Made by a program: the position numbers and the translations under genes. DNA of 64,000 bases from NCBI RefSeq assembly GCF_000745235.1, contig NZ_JQNL01000001.1, positions 3,218,001-3,282,000 of the forward strand. The letters are read 5' to 3'. Of this stretch, positions 39,752 through 48,890 are shown in pieces (position 1 is the first letter of the stretch; each line of letters opens with the position of its first letter). Under the pieces are notes generated by a model that ran no database searches, was not told where the DNA came from, and saw only the letters and a list, made by a program, of their open reading frames with translations. The DNA is from Luteibacter mycovicinus. Its GTDB lineage: Bacteria > Pseudomonadota > Gammaproteobacteria > Xanthomonadales > Rhodanobacteraceae.

Positions 39752-41152
39752 ATGAATACGATGCCGCCGGTCGCCGATAACGACATGCGCCGCGCCACGC
39801 TACTGCAGATTCTGCACTGGCTGGCTATTGGAAGGGTCCAGCCCCAGGCCCTGTCCGACGTTTACCAGGACGCGATCGAGCGTCTGAACCCGCGTCTGAA
39901 TGCTTTTTCCGATTACAGCGTTTCCCTGATCCAGGAGCAGTCGCTGGCCGCCGACCGGCGTCGCCGGGACGGTGTGATCGGTCGCCTCGACGGCATGCCG
40001 ATCGCCATCAAGGACAATTTCGACGTCGCCGGCGTGCCGACGCGCGCGGGTATGCGGCGCCGCACCGTCGTACCGGAGGAAGATGCGCATGTCGTGGCGC
40101 GCCTGCGTGCCTCAGGCGCGGTGCTGCTTGGCAAGACCAATATGGATGAAGGCGCGCTCGGCCTTACCACGAACAACCCGTTTCATGGCGCGACGCACAA
40201 TCCGCACCGGCTCGGTTACACGGCGGGCGGTTCGTCCGGCGGTGCGGCCGCGGCGGTGGCCTCCGGCATGGCCGTGGCCGCCATCGGCTCGGACAGTCTC
40301 GGTTCGATCCGCGTTCCTGCGAGCTACTGCGGCATCTACGCCCTCAAGCCGACGCACGGCGAAATTTCCGCGCGTGGCCTGGTGCCGGCCGCGCGGCGGC
40401 TCGATGCGGTGGGCCTGCTGGCGCGCGGCGTCGACGACCTCACGGTCCTGCTGCAGACGCTCGCCGGCTATGACGCGGACGATCCGCGCTCGCGCCGCCG
40501 TCGTGTCGCGTTCTCGCCGCCGGACTGGGAGCCAGGCAACCTGCGTGCCGGTTTCCTGCCCGATCTGGCGGCGGTGGGCGTCGAGCGTGACGTGATCGAC
40601 GTGTTCGAAGCCGCGCTGGCGCGCCTGCAGGGCGAGCTCGGCGAACGTCGCAGTGTCGACTTCTCCGACTGGGATTTCGCGAAGACGCGTCGTGCCGGCC
40701 TGCTGCTGATGGAAGCGGAGATGATCAACACCTTCGCGGCCGAGCTGGCCGATGAGGCCTATCCGGTCTCGAACGGTTTCCGCGACATGGTTGGTTTTGC
40801 GACGAAGAAATCCGCCGCTGAATACGCGGCGGCCGATCTTGTCCTGGACGCGGCGACGCTCAAGATGCGTCGTCTGTTCGCCCAGGTCGACGTTCTGGTG
40901 CTTCCGACCACGCCGCAGGGCGCGTTCCCGCTGGATGGCCCGGTCCCGGCGTCGCAGGCGGATCTGTGCGGTTTTGCCAGCCTGGCCGGTTGTCCGGCTG
41001 TGAGTATCCCCATGGGTACGTTGCCCAACGGCCTGCCCATCGGTATGCAGCTGATCGGCGCGCGCGGTTCCGACCTGCGTCTGCTCGAACTGGCCGCTGT
41101 CTGCGCGTCGTCGCTGGATGCCGAGCCGACGTATCCGGTGGAGCCCGCCTGA
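39752..41152 (+). CDS. Amidase signature family enzyme
   Basis: This 466-residue hydrolase of the amidase signature family has the catalytic Lys in PIAIKDNFDVAGVPT, the cis-Ser in GGSSGGAAAAVASG and the nucleophile Ser in SDSLGSIRVPASYCG. The usual GTDTGGSIR reads GSDSLGSIR, a mild deviation that keeps the serine. The absence of GatB/C neighbours and the loose C-terminus argue against GatA; the physiological amide is unknown. AAGGAGAG is 4-5 bases before the ATG. The stop overlaps the start region of the AlkB-like gene. Confidence 0.88.
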   Translation: MNTMPPVADNDMRRATLLQILHWLAIGRVQPQALSDVYQDAIERLNPRLNAFSDYSVSLIQEQSLAADRRRRDGVIGRLDGMPIAIKDNFDVAGVPTRAGMRRRTVVPEEDAHVVARLRASGAVLLGKTNMDEGALGLTTNNPFHGATHNPHRLGYTAGGSSGGAAAAVASGMAVAAIGSDSLGSIRVPASYCGIYALKPTHGEISARGLVPAARRLDAVGLLARGVDDLTVLLQTLAGYDADDPRSRRRRVAFSPPDWEPGNLRAGFLPDLAAVGVERDVIDVFEAALARLQGELGERRSVDFSDWDFAKTRRAGLLLMEAEMINTFAAELADEAYPVSNGFRDMVGFATKKSAAEYAAADLVLDAATLKMRRLFAQVDVLVLPTTPQGAFPLDGPVPASQADLCGFASLAGCPAVSIPMGTLPNGLPIGMQLIGARGSDLRLLELAAVCASSLDAEPTYPVEPA

Positions 41153-41736
41153 TCCCGGACTGGCAGCGTATCGATCTGCCCGGCGCCGACGTGACGTTTG
41201 CGCCGGCCTGGTTGCCGCGCGAGGAAGCCGACGCGCTGTTCGATGCGCTGCGTGACCGTCTGCCCTGGGAGGTTCACCGTATCCGCATGTTCGGGCGGGT
41301 CGTGGACTCGCCGCGACTCAGTGCCTGGATCGGCGACGAAGCGGCGACGTACCGCTACTCGGGGACGCGCTTCGCGCCGCGGCCCTGGACGCCGGCGTTA
41401 CTCGCGTTGCGCGATCGCGTGGCGGCGGCGTGCGATGCGTCGTTCAACAGCGTGCTGGCGAATCTCTATCGCGATGGATCCGACCGGATGGGCTGGCACA
41501 GCGATGACGAGCCGGAGCTTGGCGCGGCACCGGTGATCGCCTCGGTCAGCCTGGGAGCGGAGCGTACGTTTCGCTTCCGCGCGAAGACAGGGGGCGAGCC
41601 AGTCGCCATCGCGCTGCCGCATGGCAGCCTGTTACGGATGGGCGGAGAGACCCAGCGGCTCTATAAGCACGAGCTGCCGGTCAGGAAGCGGGTGGCGGAG
41701 GCTCGGCTCAATCTGACCTTCCGGAACATCGCCTAG
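41149..41736 (+). CDS. AlkB-like 2-oxoglutarate/Fe(II) dioxygenase with non-standard start
   Basis: This protein of about 195 residues repairs alkylated nucleic acid bases by oxidative dealkylation. The iron site is HSDDE (His and Asp of the HxD motif) with a distal His near YKHELPV. The 2-oxoglutarate Arg is in RLNLTFRNI, and LANLYRDGSDRMGWH is typical of short AlkB homologues. No ATG, GTG or TTG exists in frame at the expected N-terminus. A strong GGTGGAG site (41137-41143) stands 5 bases before CTG 41149, which overlaps the amidase stop as CTGA. I take CTG as the likely start. GTG 41191 would remove part of the conserved N-terminal strand. Confidence 0.8.
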   Translation: MIPDWQRIDLPGADVTFAPAWLPREEADALFDALRDRLPWEVHRIRMFGRVVDSPRLSAWIGDEAATYRYSGTRFAPRPWTPALLALRDRVAAACDASFNSVLANLYRDGSDRMGWHSDDEPELGAAPVIASVSLGAERTFRFRAKTGGEPVAIALPHGSLLRMGGETQRLYKHELPVRKRVAEARLNLTFRNIA

Positions 41737-41750
41737 CGTCGCCAACCGGG

Positions 41751-42368
41751 TTACCGATGCTCCTGCTCCCGGGACGCCAACGTCCAGCTCACCACATCCC
41801 GCGACACCTTGTCCATCGCCCGCCCGAACGCCTCGACCACCTGCGGCACTTCTTTCCCGCTGACCGGCTCGTGCACCTCGAACCGTCGCGACGCGACGAT
41901 CTGATGCTTCCGCGTACTGGCGAGAATCGCATCGAAGCGAATCACCACTTCCGGCGCGCCACCGACATATTCGGTCTGGAACGCGGCGAGCGACCCGCCC
42001 AGTTCGACGTCCGCGCCCAGATTGCTGTCATCGGTACTGATGGCTGAAACACGCCCGCTGTCCCGGAACGCATCGGCAAAGCGATCGCGAACCAGATGCG
42101 GCACGCTGTCCGCCCAGCGCGCGCCCGCGTACACCGTAATGGTGTTCGCTTCGGGCACTACCGCGATGCGCGCATTGTCCAGCGCGCGCGGTGCATTGGG
42201 TGAGGCGATACGTAGCGACCAGCTGACCGGCGTCGCCGCCGAGGCGGCGGGTCGTGCGCCGGGCGCCGCGGGTAACGTATAGATACGTGGCGTTTCCGCC
42301 TTCGGCAGGATCGAGCAACCGGCCAGCAGGGCGATGAGCAGTGGAGCGGCGAAGCGGGCACGGCTCAT
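41751..42368 (-). CDS. ABC-type transport auxiliary lipoprotein (PqiC/DUF330-like)
   Basis: This 205-residue lipoprotein has lipobox LLAGC at about residue 18. The fold pattern (RIYTLPA near the start, NTITVYAGARWADSVPHLVRDRF, and a terminal helix) matches the lipoprotein component of MCE transport systems. It would sit in the outer membrane or periplasm and assist lipid transfer. It overlaps the MCE gene by four bases and is last in the operon. Confidence 0.87.
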   Translation of the reverse strand: MSRARFAAPLLIALLAGCSILPKAETPRIYTLPAAPGARPAASAATPVSWSLRIASPNAPRALDNARIAVVPEANTITVYAGARWADSVPHLVRDRFADAFRDSGRVSAISTDDSNLGADVELGGSLAAFQTEYVGGAPEVVIRFDAILASTRKHQIVASRRFEVHEPVSGKEVPQVVEAFGRAMDKVSRDVVSWTLASREQEHR

Positions 42369-43303
42369 GGCGTGAACTCCTTGGTCTTCTCGCGGCCGAA
42401 CAGGTAGCCGCTGGGGTTTTCGTCGAGACGGCGGGTGATCGAGCGCAGCGAACCCAGCGTGTCGCGCAGCTCACGCAATGCCGGAGCGAGGTCGCCCAGA
42501 CTGGCGGCGCCGCCATTGATCGCATCGGCATTGTCATTGAGCAGGCGATCGACGGAGGCCATCGAATGCTCCAGTGACGCCATCGCCCGCTGCGCGCTCT
42601 CCAGCGTCGCCTTGCCCTGGCCTTCGACCAGGCCGTTGGCGTTGTGCACCAGCGTGCGGCTCTCGGCGAGGGTGGCGCTCGCTTCCTGCGTCGTCGTATT
42701 CAGCTGCCTGATGAGCGAGCGGATGTCCTCGCGCTCGTCGGCGATGACCGCGGTGGTCTTGTCCAGATGATCCAGCGTGCGCTCGATGCGCTGCACGTTG
42801 CCCTTCGACAGCAGATCCTTGGCCTGCGCGGCAGCCTGGCTGATGTTGGTGATCAGGTCTTCGCCGCCGGCGAGGAGTCGCGCGAGCGGGGACGGGTCGG
42901 CCATGATGACCGGCACTTCGCCGTCATGACCCACCAGCAGCGGGCTGCCGGGCGAACCGCCGGAAAGCTGGATGATGGCCACACCGGTCACACCCGTGAC
43001 GGCCAGCTTGGCGTGCGTGTCCTTGCGCAACGGTGTGTCGCCGGTCAGGCGGACACGGGCGAGCACACGGCGCGGGTCTTCGGGATCCAGACGCAGCTGC
43101 GTGACATCGCCGAGGCGGATGCCGTTGTACTGCACCGCGCCGCCCTTCGACAGGCCGGTGACCGCCTCGTTGAACACGATGTCGTAATAGTTCCACTCCT
43201 GATCGGAGTGCGCCTTGGCCAGCCAGACCCCGAAGGCCAGGCCGAACAGGACGACGAGGACCGCGAACAGTCCTATCAAGACGTGGTGGGCACGCGTTTC
43301 CAT
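42365..43303 (-). CDS. mlaD: MCE-domain lipid transport protein (MlaD-like)
   Basis: This 312-residue protein has one N-terminal membrane anchor (residues 10-30). A single MCE domain follows (VTGLSKGGAVQYNGIRLGDV, DTPLRKDTHAKLAVTGVTG, IIQLSGGSPGSPLL), then a long helical C-terminal region (about 150-310). It is longer than E. coli MlaD (about 183 residues), like the MCE proteins of alternative Mla-type systems. It should form the periplasmic ring that binds phospholipid. Confidence 0.9.
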   Translation of the reverse strand: METRAHHVLIGLFAVLVVLFGLAFGVWLAKAHSDQEWNYYDIVFNEAVTGLSKGGAVQYNGIRLGDVTQLRLDPEDPRRVLARVRLTGDTPLRKDTHAKLAVTGVTGVAIIQLSGGSPGSPLLVGHDGEVPVIMADPSPLARLLAGGEDLITNISQAAAQAKDLLSKGNVQRIERTLDHLDKTTAVIADEREDIRSLIRQLNTTTQEASATLAESRTLVHNANGLVEGQGKATLESAQRAMASLEHSMASVDRLLNDNADAINGGAASLGDLAPALRELRDTLGSLRSITRRLDENPSGYLFGREKTKEFTP

Positions 43304-43306
43304 GAC

Positions 43307-44092
43307 TCAGTCCTTGCCTCGGTGGGCGGCGAGGGTGGCCGCGCGACCGCGCGGTCCGTTGAAGTAGGCCTGGACCCAGGCGTCGTCGGTGCGGGCGACC
43401 TCATTGATCGGCGCCGCGGCGAGCACGCGCCGCTGCGACAACACGGCGACGCGGTCGCAGGTGGAATACAAGGTGTCCAGATCGTGGGTGACCAGAAAAA
43501 CCGTGAGACCGAGCGCGTCGCGCAGCGTGACGAGGAGGCTGTCGAACGCCGCCGCGCTGATCGGGTCGAGTCCCGCGGTCGGCTCGTCGAGAAACAGGAT
43601 CTCGGGATCCAGCGCCAGCGCGCGGGCCAGTGCCGCGCGCTTGATCATGCCGCCCGACAGTTGCGACGGATACTTGCGACCCGCATCCACCGGCAGGCCG
43701 GACAAGGCCAGCTTGACGCCCGCCAGCCGCTGCGCGTCCAGGCGGTCGAGACCGGCGTGTTCGACGAGCGGGAGCGCGACGTTCTCGGCGACCGTCAACG
43801 ACGAGAACAGCGCGCCACTCTGGAACAGCACGCCGAAACGACGCTCCACGAGCGACCGTTTTTCCGCCGGCAGCGAAAGCAGGTCTTGCCCGAAGACCCG
43901 CACTTCACCAGCAACCGGTCGAACGAGCCCGACGATGGTCCGCAGCAGGACCGACTTGCCGGTACCCGATCCACCGACGACGCCGATGATCTCGCCCCGG
44001 TAGACATCGAGGTCGAGGTTCTCGTGCACGGTCTGCGCGCCGAAGCGATTGACCAGGCCACGCACTTCGATGACGGTTTCGCGCGCGCTCAC
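43307..44092 (-). CDS. mlaF: MCE-system ABC ATPase (MlaF-like)
   Basis: This 261-residue ATPase drives the MCE lipid transporter. Walker A is GGSGTGKS at 40-47, the signature is LSGGMIKRAALARAL, and Walker B with the switch region is ILFLDEPTAGLDPISA. Length and motif wording are those of MlaF. It overlaps mlaE by four bases and is followed by mlaD after 3 bases. Confidence 0.93.
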   Translation of the reverse strand: MSARETVIEVRGLVNRFGAQTVHENLDLDVYRGEIIGVVGGSGTGKSVLLRTIVGLVRPVAGEVRVFGQDLLSLPAEKRSLVERRFGVLFQSGALFSSLTVAENVALPLVEHAGLDRLDAQRLAGVKLALSGLPVDAGRKYPSQLSGGMIKRAALARALALDPEILFLDEPTAGLDPISAAAFDSLLVTLRDALGLTVFLVTHDLDTLYSTCDRVAVLSQRRVLAAAPINEVARTDDAWVQAYFNGPRGRAATLAAHRGKD

Positions 44093-45231
44093 CAGCCCAT
44101 CTCCATATAGAAGAGGGCGGCGAGGGCATCGAGCAGGATCACCACGAAGATGGACTGCACCACCGCCGAGGTGGTGTGCTCGCCGACGGACTGCGCACTG
44201 CCTGATACCTTGAAGCCTTCCATGCAGCCGATCACCCCGATCATGAACGCGAAGACGGGCGCCTTGGCGATGCCGACCAGAAACTGGGTCAGCGAGATGT
44301 CGGCCTGGAACATCGACAGGAACATCGACGGCGACATCTTCAGCACCGCCATGCAGACCACGCCGCCGCCGACGATGCCGGCGATCATGGCGATGAAGGT
44401 GAGCAGGGGCAGGGCGATCAGCAGGGCGAGCACGCGGGGCAGAACGAGGAGTTCGACCGGGTCCAGTCCCAGCGTGCGGATGGCGTCGATCTCTTCCCGC
44501 GCCTTCATCGAACCGATCTGCGCGGTGAAGGCGCTCGCGGTCCGGCCGGCAAGCAGGATCGAGGTCAGCAGGACGCCGAACTCGCGCAGGAAGGCGAAGC
44601 CGATCAGGTCGACGGTGAAGATGCTGGCGCCGTAGCTGGCCAGCGCGGTCGAGCCGAGGAAGGCGACCACCGCACCGACCATGAAGGAGAGCAGCGCCAG
44701 GATCGGTACCGCGTCCAGGCCGGTCTGCTCGATATGCGACACCAGTGAGGTGACCCGCCAGCGCTTCGGCTGCCAGACGGTGGCGAGAAATCCCTGCAGG
44801 GTGATGCCGATGAAAGCCAGCAGCTTCGCGGTCTGTTTCCAGGAACCTTCGAGCGACCTGCCGATCCGCTCCAGTGCTTCGACGAAGCCGGCGTCACGCT
44901 TGCGCTTCACGCCCTTGCAGTAGGCGTCGATGGCATCGCCCACGGTCTTCAGCAGCGCGCGCCGCGCAGCGGGCAGGTCCTCATGCTGGGCCAGTTGCTG
45001 GGTGCGTGCGCTGCCGAGCAGTTCGGCGATGACGAAGGCGCCGGAGGTGTCCATCGCGCCGAGCCGCGCGATGTCGACGGCGACCTCCGCCCCGATCGAT
45101 CCGGCCAGTTCGTTGGCGCGACGCTGCAGGGCGGGATAGTGGGCGAGCGTCCAGTCGCCCGAGATCGACAGTCGTTCGCCCGCCGCGTCGCGGGTCAGGG
45201 TGGCGGAGCCGGGGGCGGGTGCCGTCGTCAT
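44089..45231 (-). CDS. mlaE: MCE-system permease (MlaE-like) with N-terminal STAS domain
   Basis: This 380-residue protein fuses a STAS domain (about 10-100, VDIARLGAMDTSGAFVIAEL, like MlaB) to a MlaE permease (about 140-380). The permease shows LREFGVLLTSILLAGRTASAFTAQIG and MKAREEIDAIRTLGLDP. The fusion replaces a separate MlaB subunit. It is first in the operon mlaE-mlaF-mlaD-lipoprotein, which lacks MlaC, so it belongs to the alternative MCE-ABC type. Confidence 0.93.
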   Translation of the reverse strand: MTTAPAPGSATLTRDAAGERLSISGDWTLAHYPALQRRANELAGSIGAEVAVDIARLGAMDTSGAFVIAELLGSARTQQLAQHEDLPAARRALLKTVGDAIDAYCKGVKRKRDAGFVEALERIGRSLEGSWKQTAKLLAFIGITLQGFLATVWQPKRWRVTSLVSHIEQTGLDAVPILALLSFMVGAVVAFLGSTALASYGASIFTVDLIGFAFLREFGVLLTSILLAGRTASAFTAQIGSMKAREEIDAIRTLGLDPVELLVLPRVLALLIALPLLTFIAMIAGIVGGGVVCMAVLKMSPSMFLSMFQADISLTQFLVGIAKAPVFAFMIGVIGCMEGFKVSGSAQSVGEHTTSAVVQSIFVVILLDALAALFYMEMGW

Positions 45232-45271
45232 GGAAGGAAGGCTACCTTAGTCCGGACGTGTTGCGCTGCGA

Positions 45272-45301
45272 TTGGCCTTATCTGTCGTCGGACCGGATAA
45301 T
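45272..45301 (+). promoter_or_regulatory. Possible sigma-70 promoter of gcvT
   Basis: TTGGCC (45272-45277) and GATAAT (45296-45301), 18 bases apart, precede gcvT by about 40 bases. No glycine riboswitch motif is visible in this leader. Confidence 0.35.
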
Positions 45302-45342
45302 ACGGGGCTGTATCCCACCGCCATCCCCCGCAAGGTACTCCG

Positions 45343-46449
45343 ATGACCGAAAAGACCGAACTCAACGCCACCCACCGTGAACTCGGTGCCCGCATGGTCG
45401 ACTTCGGCGGCTGGGACATGCCGATCGCCTACGGCTCGCAGATCGAAGAACACCACGCCGTCCGCAAGGACGCCGGCATGTTCGACGTGTCGCACATGAC
45501 GGTCGTCGACCTGACCGGCGAGCGGGTCCGTCCCTTTCTTCGCAAGCTGGTCGCCAACAATGTCGACAAGCTGGCCAAATCGGGCAAGGCGCTCTACACC
45601 TGCATGCTCGACGAGAACGGCGGTGTCATCGACGACCTCATCGTCTACTTCCTGCGCGAGGATTTTTTCCGTCTGGTCGTCAATGCGGCGACGCGCGTCA
45701 AGGATCTCGCGTGGATCACGAAGCAGGCGGCGGCCTTCGACGTCACCGTCCGTGAGCGCCCCGAGTTCGGCATGATCGCGGTGCAGGGGCCGAACGCCCG
45801 ACAGAAGCTGATCGCACTGCTGCCCGAGGACGTCCGCGAGAAGGCGACGAAGCTGGGCAAGTTCGCCGCCATCGAGGTCGAAGGTCCCAACGGCATGCCG
45901 TTGTTCCTCGCCCGCACCGGTTACACGGGTGAAGACGGCTTCGAAGTCGTCGTACCGAACAGCCGCGTGGTCGAGCTGTGGAACCTGCTGCGCGAGGCGG
46001 GCGTCGCCCCGGCGGGTCTGGGTGCGCGCGACACCCTGCGCCTCGAAGCCGGCATGAATCTCTACGGTCAGGACATGGACGAAACGGTCACGCCATGGGA
46101 AGCCGCGCTGGCCTGGACGATCTCGCTCGACGAAGGCCGCGACTTCATCGGCCGCGCCGCGCTGGAGTCGCAGAAGGCTGACGGGGTGTCACGTGTCATG
46201 GTCGGTCTGGTGATGGACGAGAAGGGCGTGCTCCGTCACGGCCAGAAAGTTCTCACGGCTATCGGCGACGGCGAGATTCTTTCCGGCGGCTTCGCACCGA
46301 CGCTCGGCAAGTCGGTCGCCTTCGCCCGCATTCCGGTCGGCGAGCACGGCGACGTGCGCGTGGACATCCGCGGTCGCGAGATTCCGGTGCGCGTGGTCAG
46401 GTTCCCGTTCGTCCGTGACGGCCAGCCCATGCCCGGCATCGCCGACTGA
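45343..46449 (+). CDS. gcvT: Glycine cleavage system T protein (aminomethyltransferase)
   Basis: GcvT (368 residues) releases ammonia from the aminomethyl-lipoyl H protein and makes methylene-tetrahydrofolate. Typical stretches are [52 protein letters not shown] and [27 protein letters not shown] precedes the ATG. gcvH lies 2 kb downstream on the same strand, separated by two secreted-protein genes on the opposite strand. Confidence 0.96.
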   Translation: MTEKTELNATHRELGARMVDFGGWDMPIAYGSQIEEHHAVRKDAGMFDVSHMTVVDLTGERVRPFLRKLVANNVDKLAKSGKALYTCMLDENGGVIDDLIVYFLREDFFRLVVNAATRVKDLAWITKQAAAFDVTVRERPEFGMIAVQGPNARQKLIALLPEDVREKATKLGKFAAIEVEGPNGMPLFLARTGYTGEDGFEVVVPNSRVVELWNLLREAGVAPAGLGARDTLRLEAGMNLYGQDMDETVTPWEAALAWTISLDEGRDFIGRAALESQKADGVSRVMVGLVMDEKGVLRHGQKVLTAIGDGEILSGGFAPTLGKSVAFARIPVGEHGDVRVDIRGREIPVRVVRFPFVRDGQPMPGIAD

Positions 46450-46454
46450 CGTAC

Positions 46455-46468
46455 ACATATATATATGT
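46455..46468. other. Perfect 14-bp AT palindrome between convergent genes
   Basis: ACATATATATATGT is fully self-complementary and fills the 18-base gap between the gcvT stop and the stop of the convergent gene. It is strikingly AT-rich for this genome. It may be a weak bidirectional hairpin or a protein-binding site. Confidence 0.4.
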
Positions 46469-46941
46469 CAGCGTGCGGACGCCGCGCCCGGCTCCAGTGA
46501 CAGGACGGCGTTGCCCGCTGCGCCGTTCTGCAGCAGATATTTGCGTTGCGGCTGGATGACGTAGAAGGTATCCACATGCGCGACGTCCTCGCCGGACGTG
46601 CGGTCATAGATGTGCAGCGTGACGTAGCCGCCGGTGAAGCGGCGCCAGTCCACCAACGGATAGGACCTGTCATACCAGGTCCGATCCCGCTTGACCCAGG
46701 GCAGGGGATGGACTTCGGTCCGCGGCTTGCCGTCCTGACCGGTCCCGGAAACCACGACAAAAATCGACGCCTCGCCGAGCGAATCGGGATGTTTGTCGTC
46801 GCGAAGCAGGATGCGCCGCAGCATGGTGGTGGCTTCCGGGGTTGGCGAATGACCGATCGTCACGGCACGCGCGGTCGACGGTACGCTCGCGACCGCGGTC
46901 AGCAGGAAAAGAAGAAACGTCGTGCCTGGTGGCAGGTGCAT
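46468..46941 (-). CDS. Small secreted protein related to its neighbour (DUF3103-like module)
   Basis: This 157-residue protein has a signal peptide (cleavage near ARA, residue 26). The core EASIFVVVSGTGQDGKPRTEV, then LPWVKRDRTWYDRSYPLVDW, VTLHIYDR and VDTFYVIQ matches, in order, the C-terminal part of the protein encoded at 46996. The match suggests duplication of that domain followed by independent secretion. GGAG lies 8 bases before the ATG. The function is unknown. Confidence 0.72.
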   Translation of the reverse strand: MHLPPGTTFLLFLLTAVASVPSTARAVTIGHSPTPEATTMLRRILLRDDKHPDSLGEASIFVVVSGTGQDGKPRTEVHPLPWVKRDRTWYDRSYPLVDWRRFTGGYVTLHIYDRTSGEDVAHVDTFYVIQPQRKYLLQNGAAGNAVLSLEPGAASAR

Positions 46942-46995
46942 CGTTTTGCTCCATGGGAAGAAAGGCCGGGATGGCGTGCCACCCCGGCCTTCTCG

Positions 46996-48159
46996 TCAAC
47001 GCTGGCGGACCTCGTAGGGCGCCAGGACCATTTTCACTTCGCCGCGGGCGCCGATCAGCGGAGCGTTCTTGCTGCCGTAATCGTGCCCGCGCTCCAGCAC
47101 GTAGAACGAATCGATGTAGTCCGTGCTGTTTTCGAACCACGAACTCTCCATCGCGCCGAGTATCTTCTGGCCGATCCTGGAGATGCCCGCCACGATGAGC
47201 GCGGGCGGAGCCGCCGGCGACACGACCAGCGCGGTGTCGCCCACCGCCTCCGTCAGGGCGGACGCAAGCTTCTGGAAGTTGACGTTGCCGTCGTCTTCAA
47301 AGAACTGCACGTTGACGTAGTTGGTGCCGAACTGTGTCCAGTTGATCAGGTCCTGTCTCGGCGTATACCAGCGCTTGTCGTGGTCGAGCCAGGGCATGTC
47401 CTGGGTGACGACGACGGGTTTACCGGCGGCATCGACGCCGGACACGACAGCAAACACCTCGGCATCGCCCTGAATGTTGGGCTCGTGATCCTTCTCCAGA
47501 TAGATTTCCTTGAGGATGGTCAGCAACTCGCCCTTCGTTTCGCTAGCGTCAGCCCGGGCGAAGGTCGTTAGTCGACGACTTGACGAAGCGCCACGCGCCG
47601 CCTCATTGAGTACGGCCATGCCTGCCTGCACAGCGGCGGTACCGTCGGTTTCCACCAGGAGCATGGGGATGTCGGGAGCCTGGTCGATCGCGAAGCTGTG
47701 TCGCTTACCCTCGGGATCGAACGCGACGACCTGTTTCTTGCCGGTCGAACCGTCGCTGGTCACGGCGGCGGTCCAGAAGCCGCGAAGACTCCTGGGTTGC
47801 GGATGTGCGCCCAGACCGTGGACACGCACGCTGGCGATATGGCCGAGCCTGCCCTCGAGGCCGCGCAGGTGGACAGCCTGTCGGTCGAGGTCGAGCATGT
47901 CGTCCACGACGTCCTGCTTGCCATCGGCGACCGCGGTCTGGGCGTAGTCGTTGAGAATTTCCGCCAATGGGGCCTTACCGTTACCCAGATGGTCACGGAT
48001 GGCGGTATCGAGGGCGGGCTGGTGGAGGATCGAGGCGAGGTCGCGTGCCAGTGCGACGCGTGCGTCGCCGGGGGAGGAAACGTCCGTCGCCATCAGCGAC
48101 GGCGAGAGCGCGACGGCGATGAGGGCTGCAAGGCAGGTCATCCTGGTTTTCCGTGTCAT
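46996..48159 (-). CDS. Secreted protein of unknown function (possibly DUF3103)
   Basis: This 387-residue exported protein has its signal peptide cleavage near SLMA. I place the start at ATG 48159 because GGAG lies 6 bases upstream; ATG 48171 is possible. The N-terminal helical part (DLASILHQPALDTAIRDHL) is followed by a beta-rich region. The module shared with the small downstream protein comes last (AEVFAVVSGVDAAGKP, MPWLDHDKRWYTPRQDLINW, DSFYVLERGHDYG). DUF3103 membership is my recollection, not a search result. The pair is probably co-transcribed (54-base gap) and sits between gcvT and gcvH. Confidence 0.72.
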   Translation of the reverse strand: MTRKTRMTCLAALIAVALSPSLMATDVSSPGDARVALARDLASILHQPALDTAIRDHLGNGKAPLAEILNDYAQTAVADGKQDVVDDMLDLDRQAVHLRGLEGRLGHIASVRVHGLGAHPQPRSLRGFWTAAVTSDGSTGKKQVVAFDPEGKRHSFAIDQAPDIPMLLVETDGTAAVQAGMAVLNEAARGASSSRRLTTFARADASETKGELLTILKEIYLEKDHEPNIQGDAEVFAVVSGVDAAGKPVVVTQDMPWLDHDKRWYTPRQDLINWTQFGTNYVNVQFFEDDGNVNFQKLASALTEAVGDTALVVSPAAPPALIVAGISRIGQKILGAMESSWFENSTDYIDSFYVLERGHDYGSKNAPLIGARGEVKMVLAPYEVRQR

Positions 48160-48440
48160 AAGGTTCTCCATGGGGAATGGGGCGGGCGACGTCGGAGGTC
48201 GCCTTCGTGGTTCAGCTCGATTGGCCGAGCTGGTTGTCAGCGTATGCCCGCGTGTTCGCTCGCGCTGCGAGCGAAGCCTTAGGTTCATGTAGGGGACTTC
48301 GTAGCCCTAGGGCAGGCGAACGCCCGCAGCCGCGCATTGCGCCCGCGTTTCTCCCAGACGCTTTCGCGAAACGCGCGGACCGGCGACAATTGGCCGTCGC
48401 ACCAACGCACACCCCGTCCCGAGACAACGAGGAACACCCC
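48160..48440. other. Divergent intergenic region upstream of gcvH
   Basis: The region holds a perfect 9-bp hairpin (TTCGCTCGC at 48255-48263 with GCGAGCGAA at 48267-48275, 3-base loop). No riboswitch consensus or coding signal is visible. It must contain promoters for both the secreted-protein pair and gcvH, but no convincing -35/-10 pair stands out. Confidence 0.5.
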
Positions 48441-48836
48441 ATGAGCGAAATCCCCGGCGATCTGAAATTTGCAAAAACCCACGAGTGGGTCCGCGTCGAA
48501 CAGGACGGCACGGTCACCGTCGGCATCTCCGACCATGCGCAGGGCGCACTGGGCGATCTGGTCTACGTCGAGTTGCCGGAAGTGGGCAGCAGCGTGCAGG
48601 CAGGCAGCAGCACGGCGGTCGTCGAGTCGGTCAAGGCCGCCTCCGATATCTACGCGCCGGTGTCGGGCGAAGTGACCGAGGTGAACACGGTACTTGCCGA
48701 CAAGCCGGAAACGATCAACGAAGATGCGTACGAGGGTGGCTGGATCTTCAAACTGAAGATCGCAGACAAGAGCGAACTCGACGAGCTGATGACAGCCGAC
48801 GAGTACGCCGAGCATGCCGAGAACGACGACCACTGA
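48441..48836 (+). CDS. gcvH: Glycine cleavage system H protein
   Basis: GcvH (131 residues) carries the aminomethyl group between P and T proteins on a lipoyl lysine. Lys65 in [12 protein letters not shown] is the lipoylation site. [26 protein letters not shown] and [14 protein letters not shown] are the family markers. GAGGAAC precedes the ATG, and a strong terminator follows the stop. gcvP is not in the window. Confidence 0.97.
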   Translation: MSEIPGDLKFAKTHEWVRVEQDGTVTVGISDHAQGALGDLVYVELPEVGSSVQAGSSTAVVESVKAASDIYAPVSGEVTEVNTVLADKPETINEDAYEGGWIFKLKIADKSELDELMTADEYAEHAENDDH

Positions 48837-48860
48837 TCGACTCGCCGACGCTTCACCCCG

Positions 48861-48890
48861 ATGCCGGTCGTCTTCGACCGGCATTTTTTT
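48861..48890 (+). terminator. Intrinsic terminator of gcvH
   Basis: A perfect 10-bp stem (ATGCCGGTCG / CGACCGGCAT) has a TCTT loop and is followed by seven T residues. Confidence 0.93.

Noticed and set aside
42644..44110. A 488-codon open frame opposite mlaD and mlaF
   Set aside because: It is a shadow of two conserved MCE-transport genes, with no ribosome site and no domain.
45232..45342. Glycine riboswitch before gcvT
   Set aside because: The leader is too short and lacks the conserved tandem aptamer motifs.
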